Of a DNA stretch of 34,827 nucleotides, positions 29,597-34,827 are shown in pieces. Positions within the stretch are counted from its first letter, which is position 1, and each line of letters starts with the position of its first letter. This DNA is from a virus, in the IMG/VR virus record IMGVR_UViG_3300032299_000208, positions 1-34,827 of that record. One strand, written 5' to 3'. The notes under the pieces were generated by a model. The model did no database searches. It was not told where the DNA came from and saw only the letters and a program-made list of their open reading frames with translations. The translations under genes and the position numbers were made by a program.

Positions 29597-30291
29597 ATCT
29601 TAATCCACCTATCAGGAATCAAATCCGTTGTATCAAGGCCATTGGTAAACCAATCTCTAGGAGCTACTACTGTATCTCCATCGGCTAACCATGCACCCCA
29701 CCAGGCAAAACTACTATTAGCTATTATATGATTTTTAAATGATGCCAGTAAAGCTAAATCTACAATTGCTGGATTGCCTTTTACAACTACATCTGCCCAT
29801 TCTAGGTTTTGTTCGCACCACTCAGGATCATCAGAAAATACTACAAAAGTAGCATCTGGGAACACTTCTCTAGCATCCCCATAATATTCTTCATCTAGAT
29901 TGTGGAACACATCGCCAAGCGCTAGATAATCTCCACGCCTAATGGATACTGCCACCATATCTGAATCTATGTCATGTTTTGGCAGCTTGAACTCTTGTCT
30001 GATCTTATCAGCAATATGCTCAAAATACTTCTCTGATTGCCAGTAACCTACCATAGTCCCAGATTGGGATATTTCTTGAAATTTAAAGCCCTTTTCTAAT
30101 ATTGGCGTAGATATTTGTTGCGCTATTTGTGCCGATATTGGGAAAGAACCTAGTTCGTACTGCCTATGCTTATGATGATTGTAGAAAGTGTTGTCTATAA
30201 ACAACGCTTCTTTTAGTCGTTCAGCTACCCCAAGTCCAGAAGCATACTGGAACATTTGGTTGCCTAAACCACCTTGAAGGTAAGTAATCAT
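29593..30291 (-). CDS. GT11 alpha-1,2-fucosyltransferase-like glycosyltransferase
   Basis: 232 residues. Glyco_transf_11 motifs are present in order: GGLGNQMFQYASG (7-19), VSIRRGDYL (115-123), VVFSDDPEWC (150-159) and NSSFAWWGAWLA (192-203). GT11 enzymes use GDP-fucose to make alpha-1,2 links. The protein is short (bacterial members run near 290), with a compact N-terminal half. It begins just behind the MCP terminator. Within the virion-structural block, so capsid or tail decoration, or host-surface change, is possible; not shown. Confidence 0.85.
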   Translation of the reverse strand: MITYLQGGLGNQMFQYASGLGVAERLKEALFIDNTFYNHHKHRQYELGSFPISAQIAQQISTPILEKGFKFQEISQSGTMVGYWQSEKYFEHIADKIRQEFKLPKHDIDSDMVAVSIRRGDYLALGDVFHNLDEEYYGDAREVFPDATFVVFSDDPEWCEQNLEWADVVVKGNPAIVDLALLASFKNHIIANSSFAWWGAWLADGDTVVAPRDWFTNGLDTTDLIPDRWIKI

Positions 30292-30292
30292 A

Positions 30293-30319
30293 GAAAAAGG
30301 GGTGAGTTATCCCACCCCT
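30293..30319 (-). terminator. Rho-independent terminator after the major capsid gene
   Basis: On the minus strand, AGGGGTG (plus CACCCCT, 30313-30319) pairs perfectly with CACCCCT (plus AGGGGTG, 30298-30304) across an 8-nt loop, followed by TTTTT (plus 30294-30298). The stem is GC-rich in an AT-rich setting. It lies between the capsid gene end (30341) and the fucosyltransferase start (30291). It would keep capsid mRNA abundant and reduce read-through to downstream genes. Confidence 0.8.
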
Positions 30320-30340
30320 GATTCTACTTAAAACTACTAC

Positions 30341-31288
30341 TTATGACAAGTCAAATGCACCGCCATGAGCAGCTTCGTTACGAACTTCGAGTGTTAATTC
30401 AGCCAAGATTTGTGTCTTGTCTGCATCGCCAACTTTTGCCAATTCGATTGTTTGGAATGGGCGCAAGTATGCCAAAGCTGCATACTCTGGATCGAGTACG
30501 AGGGCATCACGAGTACGCATGAAGCGGTTTGGAACGATCTGCAATACACCGAAATCAGATTGATACAAATCAGCACCAGCTAGGATAGTAGCTTGTCCGT
30601 TTGTAGGAACTTGATAACGCTGTGCAGCTAGACCAGTAAAGCCACTAACTACTTGCTTGAGAGCTGGGCTAACAAACAAAGTTGTAGGTGTGCCACCAGA
30701 AGTAAACACTTTAGAGATAACATCTTTGAGGATGGTTTCTGTGAAAGTGCGTGTTGTACCATCAGTACGAGTAGAAACACCGATAGTTACTGGATCTACA
30801 CCAGCAGTTGTACCAGAGCCTTCATTGCTGTTGGTTTTGATGTAAGACAGGAGTGAACCCAGTTTACGAGCAGTAGAACCGCTTGAACCAGCAGATTGAC
30901 CTTGGTTAGATGTGATGATAGCTTCGATATCACGCTTGATTTCAGCAGATGCTTTAGCCAATTGATAAGCCATTTCAGACTTACGACCAGCTTTGTCTAC
31001 TGCTTCCAAAGTGCCAGAAACCATAACTGTCTTACCAACGATCTGTGTGTAGTTGCCTAAACGAGTTGTTGGTGAAAGAGTGGCTTCAGATGCAGAAGCA
31101 CCTTCGATCAATGCGTTAGAAGTAGTAGCTGCAGCTAGGCTGTCAGTCTGCCACTCATGGTAAACACCAGTAGCCTTAGTCTTGCCAATAGATGACATGA
31201 TTGGGGTATCGGTAGGGGAGATGTCATAAATAACATCGGATAAATCTTCACGAGCGCCAATTGCGCTGTAACGATCATAAGCTGCCAT
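30341..31288 (-). CDS. Major capsid protein (SU10/DUF5309 type)
   Basis: 315 residues. YDRYSAIGAREDLSDVIYDI then SPTDTPIMSSIGKTKATGVY is the DUF5309/SU10 major capsid opening, and the HK97-like body follows (YQVPTNGQATILAGADLYQS; VLQIVPNRFMRTRDALVLDP). HK97-fold shell subunit, several hundred copies per head. The gene is set between the scaffold and a strong terminator. Well supported by position and sequence. Confidence 0.9.
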   Translation of the reverse strand: MAAYDRYSAIGAREDLSDVIYDISPTDTPIMSSIGKTKATGVYHEWQTDSLAAATTSNALIEGASASEATLSPTTRLGNYTQIVGKTVMVSGTLEAVDKAGRKSEMAYQLAKASAEIKRDIEAIITSNQGQSAGSSGSTARKLGSLLSYIKTNSNEGSGTTAGVDPVTIGVSTRTDGTTRTFTETILKDVISKVFTSGGTPTTLFVSPALKQVVSGFTGLAAQRYQVPTNGQATILAGADLYQSDFGVLQIVPNRFMRTRDALVLDPEYAALAYLRPFQTIELAKVGDADKTQILAELTLEVRNEAAHGGAFDLS

Positions 31289-31305
31289 GATTTAATTCCT
31301 TAAAA

Positions 31306-32283
31306 TTATAAAAATCGTTCAAATAACTTAGCTGCATCACGCTTGTTGCCTGTTTTGCGTAACTGAGCAAAGTCTTTCTTTTTTGCTTCTTGTTCGGAAC
31401 TCTGCGGATTAGATGTCCCTGGTTTGAGTGTTTTAGGTGCTGATGCTACCTTTTTGGTTGCTCCAGCCTTACCAGCTACCAGCTTCTCATACTGCATAGC
31501 CTTATAAAGCGTTTGTACAGCACGACTGTCATAAACCTGAGAAAGCTCTTGGTCAGAGAATCCAATGGATTTTGCGTAGTTACGAATATCCCTACGGATT
31601 ACTTCTGCCTTGGCTTCATCCTTGAAATCAGGAATGGCGCTCTTTAGCTTCTCTTGCTCGGCTTGAATATGCTGTTGCAAGCGCTGTCCTTGTAGAGCTT
31701 GTTGTTCTTGTGAAACACGCTGGCGCTCTGCTTGAACTGCTTGTAACTGCTTTTCCCTTTCACTACGCTCTGCTACCTTAATTGCATAAGCAATTGGATC
31801 TGATTCCTTCAATTCCTGTAGGTTTTCAGTATCCTGAGTGCTTAACAATTGCTCGATAACTTGGAGTCGTTGTGCATAGGTATCTCTAGTCTTTGCTGCT
31901 TCATCAATCTTTACTCGCTCTGCTTCTACAGCTTTGCGTTGTTCCGCTAAAGATTGAGTCTTTTTCTGATAGTCGGCAGTCCTACTGTAACCATTCAAAA
32001 GTTCGTCTAGACTTACTTCCAATTCCTCGCCATTTGCTTTGACTCGGTACTTGGGAGTTTCTTCTTCAACTTCTTCCTGGTATTCAGCTTCTTCCGCACT
32101 TACATCTGATTCCTCGGCCTGTGGCTCATCATAGCTAGTTTCCTCGCTATCTGAATCATCTGCACGAACCTCTGGGTCAGCTTTCGCTTCCTTGGTTTGT
32201 GGGTCAAGAATAGACATAAATGCGTTAGCTGCACCGCCTATCGTGTTATCTACACTCCCTTGTGGGTTGGTGTTTTCGCTCAT
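31306..32283 (-). CDS. Scaffolding protein
   Basis: 325 residues. An acidic N-terminus (AEESDVSAEEAEYQEEVEEE) with ELEVSLDELLNGYSRTADYQ, the phage scaffold hallmark, is followed by a long glutamine-rich coiled coil (LQAVQAERQRVSQEQQALQG) and a basic C-terminus (KKKDFAQLRKTGNKRDAAKL) that would bind the capsid. It sits directly before the capsid gene, as in P22 and SU10. It directs shell assembly and leaves the head. Confidence 0.88.
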   Translation of the reverse strand: MSENTNPQGSVDNTIGGAANAFMSILDPQTKEAKADPEVRADDSDSEETSYDEPQAEESDVSAEEAEYQEEVEEETPKYRVKANGEELEVSLDELLNGYSRTADYQKKTQSLAEQRKAVEAERVKIDEAAKTRDTYAQRLQVIEQLLSTQDTENLQELKESDPIAYAIKVAERSEREKQLQAVQAERQRVSQEQQALQGQRLQQHIQAEQEKLKSAIPDFKDEAKAEVIRRDIRNYAKSIGFSDQELSQVYDSRAVQTLYKAMQYEKLVAGKAGATKKVASAPKTLKPGTSNPQSSEQEAKKKDFAQLRKTGNKRDAAKLFERFL

Positions 32284-32303
32284 GTTTTACCTTTTATGGG
32301 TAG

Positions 32304-32534
32304 TTAAAAAACCTTAAATCGCTTCTTATCGATGTCTGCTTGTTGCAAGATTGATCTCAAAGATGCTTCAAAATCTTCAATAGCTCTTAGTTTTACTAAG
32401 GCTCTTTCTCTGCCTTCTACATCATGTTCTGGCGAGTTAAATACATAAGACTTGTACAAGTCCTTCTGAGCTTCTAATAGCTCTACAAAGAACTCATCGT
32501 TTAAATAATTTCTTGCTCGTTCTGCTCTATTCAT
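32304..32534 (-). CDS. Small helical protein between portal and scaffold
   Basis: 76 residues, charged, helical (AERARNYLNDEFFVELLEAQ; VKLRAIEDFEASLRSILQQA). Small proteins of this length and composition often sit here in podoviruses with P22-like portals. It shares one base with the portal stop (32534). No known motif. Function unknown. Confidence 0.75.
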   Translation of the reverse strand: MNRAERARNYLNDEFFVELLEAQKDLYKSYVFNSPEHDVEGRERALVKLRAIEDFEASLRSILQQADIDKKRFKVF

Positions 32535-34612
32535 TACATAATGCCTTTTTGCATCATTGTATTGGCATTTTCCATTGCTTTCAATTGCACATCAACATTG
32601 TGTTCTGCTTGCTTTAGTTGCAAATCGCCAGCAGCCTTATCTCGTTGCAACTGAAGTTCAGCAGCAGCCTTTTCACGCTGTAATTGAATTTCGGCAGCAG
32701 CTTTATCACGCTGTAACTGAATGTCGGCAGCAGCTTTAATTTTGTCTGCTTCCATCTTGGCAGCCATCTTAGCTTGCTCACCTTGGATCTGAGCTTGAGT
32801 CTGAGCCATGTAAGCCTGTACTGCTGGATCTACTGGAGCTTGCTGTGGTGGTGGAGGCTGAGAAATAGCAGCATCCAACTCAGGACTAATTTCCTTAAAG
32901 AACTCGTTAGAGTCTTTGTAACCAGCAGCTTCAATAAAGCGACCAAGAGTGTTGCGATATTGACCAACAGTAACCAATGGGTTTGCAAAGCCTTGTGTAC
33001 CAAGGATCTGCTCTTGCTTTTGTAGAACCATAGCAGCCATCGCCATTTGTTGATCTTTGTTACCAGTACCTAGTCCGACATTGATAGAAACATCGTAATT
33101 GGTTTTCCAGTTACGAGGATCTACAGATACATACTTACCACGCAAACGCAGTACACGCTCTTTGTCTTGGTATTTGCATAACAAGTGGAAGATGCCAGCA
33201 AACAAGTCTTTTACGCCTGTATCAGCAAAGATACGAGCAATCATTTCTAAACGACCAGAGCCAGCCTGTTGCATTGCTGCAATAGCTGTAGCAGTCGTGT
33301 TTTGTAGAATGTTTGCATCTAAGCCTTGGCTTGTCTGTGTAACACCAGAACGCTTCTGTAACACTTGATCCATATAGTCAAGCATTGGGAACGACTGAGC
33401 TGCTGTAGGTGGAACTGTTAGGGCTTGTACTGCACCCTGGGACTTCATACGAACTACTCCGTTAGGAGCAACAGTTAGCAAGTCATCCATATTTACTTGA
33501 CCATCAATAGCTGTCATACGAGGCATATTGGTTAGGTACAAGTTATCTAGGATCTGACGAGTAATCGTAGACTTGATTAACTGGATGTCCATTGCACGAT
33601 CAGCTAAAGACTGACCAAAGAACTTGTGTGGCATAGGGATTGGGCAGATAGAAGCAAACGGAATATGGTCTACTTCTTCTTGATCCAAGATCTCTGTCAT
33701 GCCAGCATAGGTTACTTTTACCAACTCAGCCATACCATCATCATCTACATCGGTACGGATATAGCACTCGTACACTTCAATCTCTTGCATTGAGAAGTCT
33801 AATGATTGTGTTTCATCAGGCATCTCGCCACGCTCATATCGAGCAATACGCTCTGGAGTATATGTCAGATCGCTATATGCTGGCAGATTATCTACGACAT
33901 CTTTCTTGTATCCAGCAGCAATTAAGTCTGACCTAGACATCATTACACGATGAGCGCAGAATCTTGCATCTTTGATGCTCTTATCACGCTTGGAGATCAA
34001 GAACTCCTCTGGTGGAACGCACTCAATTTTTACTCGACCAACTTCTTTTTTCTTCTTAATGGTTACATCGTAAGCCATTAAAGGCAGACCCATTGGATCT
34101 ACGCCTACTTGTGTAGTATCCTGGCTTATAACTTCCATCTGACCATCTGCAAGCAATAGGGTTAATTCATCAGCATTGAGATTTTTATACTTTTCCTTAA
34201 TAGGATCTTCGCTATCTTCCCACCAGTATTTAACAATGCCGTTCTTTTGTAAAAGTGCATCCTTAAACCAATTGTGCATCAAGATAACACCATCGTTATC
34301 ATGGAAAAATACTAGATTGCAATAGTCAGTAGCTTGTTTAGCACCTTCTTCATCGCCCTGTCCTTTAGGCTCAAAGCGCACCAACTCGTCTGATTGAGTA
34401 AAGATACGCAGCAATTGTGGCAATGCACCATCAACTACTTCAGCTACTTCACCAGTAACAATAGATGAACGGCCTTCTACTTCATTGCCGTATGGCTCAC
34501 GATTGTAGTAAGTCAGCGCTTTTCTACGAGCTTCGGTTGTTTCGGTATCTACAAAGCCGATAGAGTTCTCTATCTCGCTATCTAATATACCTTTTAACTT
34601 ATTGTCATCCAT
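32534..34612 (-). CDS. Portal protein (P22-like)
   Basis: 692 residues. LTYYNREPYGNEVEGRSSIV then TGEVAEVVDGALPQLLRIFT is the opening of P22-type portals. VEVYECYIRTDVDDDGMAEL-like and FFGQSLADRAMDIQLIKSTI belong to the body. The C-terminus is a long coiled coil of near-exact 11-residue repeats (residues 624-666) plus DNVQLK-type helices, like the P22 portal barrel. It forms the 12-subunit ring through which DNA enters and leaves. It begins right after the terL stop (34613-34615). Confidence 0.92.
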   Translation of the reverse strand: MDDNKLKGILDSEIENSIGFVDTETTEARRKALTYYNREPYGNEVEGRSSIVTGEVAEVVDGALPQLLRIFTQSDELVRFEPKGQGDEEGAKQATDYCNLVFFHDNDGVILMHNWFKDALLQKNGIVKYWWEDSEDPIKEKYKNLNADELTLLLADGQMEVISQDTTQVGVDPMGLPLMAYDVTIKKKKEVGRVKIECVPPEEFLISKRDKSIKDARFCAHRVMMSRSDLIAAGYKKDVVDNLPAYSDLTYTPERIARYERGEMPDETQSLDFSMQEIEVYECYIRTDVDDDGMAELVKVTYAGMTEILDQEEVDHIPFASICPIPMPHKFFGQSLADRAMDIQLIKSTITRQILDNLYLTNMPRMTAIDGQVNMDDLLTVAPNGVVRMKSQGAVQALTVPPTAAQSFPMLDYMDQVLQKRSGVTQTSQGLDANILQNTTATAIAAMQQAGSGRLEMIARIFADTGVKDLFAGIFHLLCKYQDKERVLRLRGKYVSVDPRNWKTNYDVSINVGLGTGNKDQQMAMAAMVLQKQEQILGTQGFANPLVTVGQYRNTLGRFIEAAGYKDSNEFFKEISPELDAAISQPPPPQQAPVDPAVQAYMAQTQAQIQGEQAKMAAKMEADKIKAAADIQLQRDKAAAEIQLQREKAAAELQLQRDKAAGDLQLKQAEHNVDVQLKAMENANTMMQKGIM
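32615..32743 (-). repeat. 33-bp tandem repeat in portal C-terminus
   Basis: About four copies of a 33-bp unit encode 11-residue repeats with the core [K/R]xKAAA[E/D]xQLQ (residues 624-666). Eleven-residue period fits a right-handed coiled coil. Copies are close in nucleotide sequence, so copy number may vary between relatives. Confidence 0.85.
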
Positions 34613-34827
34613 TTATACGATCCATGAAGTTTTAACATCTAATGCCTTATCCCAGGTATAAGGCTTCTCGTCTAACCCTACAGCCACATAACGCCAAGCA
34701 TCGGCAGCATGGCTGTTTTGGTCATGTAAAGGCTTGTCGCTAAACATCTTAGTATCAGGATCTACTGCATAACGATAATGTCGCAATGCTTGTAGTCCTT
34801 CTGCACATTTGTTCTGATCGAAATAAC
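34613..34827 (-). CDS. terL: Terminase large subunit, C-terminal end of the gene begun at 1-1162
   Basis: Minus-strand continuation of terL. From 34704 it supplies the last 30 residues (AADAWRYVAVGLDEKPYTWD onward) and the stop at 34613-34615. Bases 34705-34827 repeat the part already present at 1-123. The conserved HDQNSHAADAW nuclease end (histidine/aspartate of the RNase H fold) spans the circular join, which is strong proof that the ends belong together. The portal ATG follows directly. Not an independent gene or pseudogene. Confidence 0.93.
   Translation of the reverse strand, partial: YFDQNKCAEGLQALRHYRYAVDPDTKMFSDKPLHDQNSHAADAWRYVAVGLDEKPYTWDKALDVKTSWIV
34705..34827. repeat. Terminal direct repeat, right copy (circular overlap)
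   Basis: Identical to bases 1-123. See the left copy: it marks the circular join inside terL and gives a genome length near 34,704 bp. Confidence 0.93.

Overview
The window is one complete genome of a tailed bacteriophage (Caudoviricetes), most likely a podovirus. The first 123 bases are repeated exactly as the last 123 bases. The terminase large-subunit gene runs off the left edge in frame and finishes at the right edge, so the molecule closes into a circle of about 34,704 bp. The head and tail genes (P22-type portal, SU10-like capsid protein, a P22 gp10-like tail protein, a row of ejection proteins, no tape measure or sheath) point to a short-tailed phage. The Rz/Rz1 spanin pair and the signal-anchor lysozyme point to a Gram-negative host. 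The DNA looks AT-rich. A freshwater betaproteobacterial host is only a guess. No integrase, transposase, tRNA or CRISPR array was found.

Layout. Positions 1-3796 (minus): terminase subunits, small conserved phage proteins, a GT7-type glycosyltransferase, a zinc ribbon, and a sigma-region-4/Q-like regulator at the head of the late operon. Positions 3859-5183 (plus): an isolated pair, a metallophosphoesterase and a SprT-like metalloprotease. Positions 5184-10479 (minus): a PAPS-reductase/PP-loop protein, a mini sigma-4-like protein, a Ref-type nuclease, a cytosine-5 DNA methyltransferase with a second ORF overprinted on it, a DnaT/O-like replication protein, a DUF268 methyltransferase, a 200-bp gene-free segment that folds as RNA, a PD-(D/E)XK protein and a small HTH regulator. 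Positions 10480-10645: divergent control region. Positions 10646-13941 (plus): early operon with a DUF1071 annealing protein, lambda-type exonuclease, an SSB-like protein with the DDDIPF tail, a nuclease and many tiny genes. Positions 13925-15198 (minus): lysis cassette (Rz with Rz1 nested inside, SAR endolysin, two holin-like membrane proteins). Positions 15214-34612 (minus): tail fibres, ejection proteins, tail/connector proteins, a glycosyltransferase pair, capsid, scaffold and portal, leading back into terminase.

How the parts work together: the HTH protein and two TCTACATT-type sites probably set the leftward/rightward early balance. The plus operon supplies a recombination module (annealing protein, 5'-3' exonuclease, ssDNA binder). 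The Q-like protein probably switches on the long minus late operon. A strong terminator directly after the capsid gene separates capsid expression from the glycosyltransferases behind it.

Most worth following up: the structured RNA candidate at 9780-9974, the ORF overprinted on the methyltransferase, the sugar-modification genes (GT7, GT11, GT2, DUF268) including two inside the head module, a virion-region protein built of exact 20-residue and 10-residue repeats, and a three-module glycine-rich candidate adhesin.
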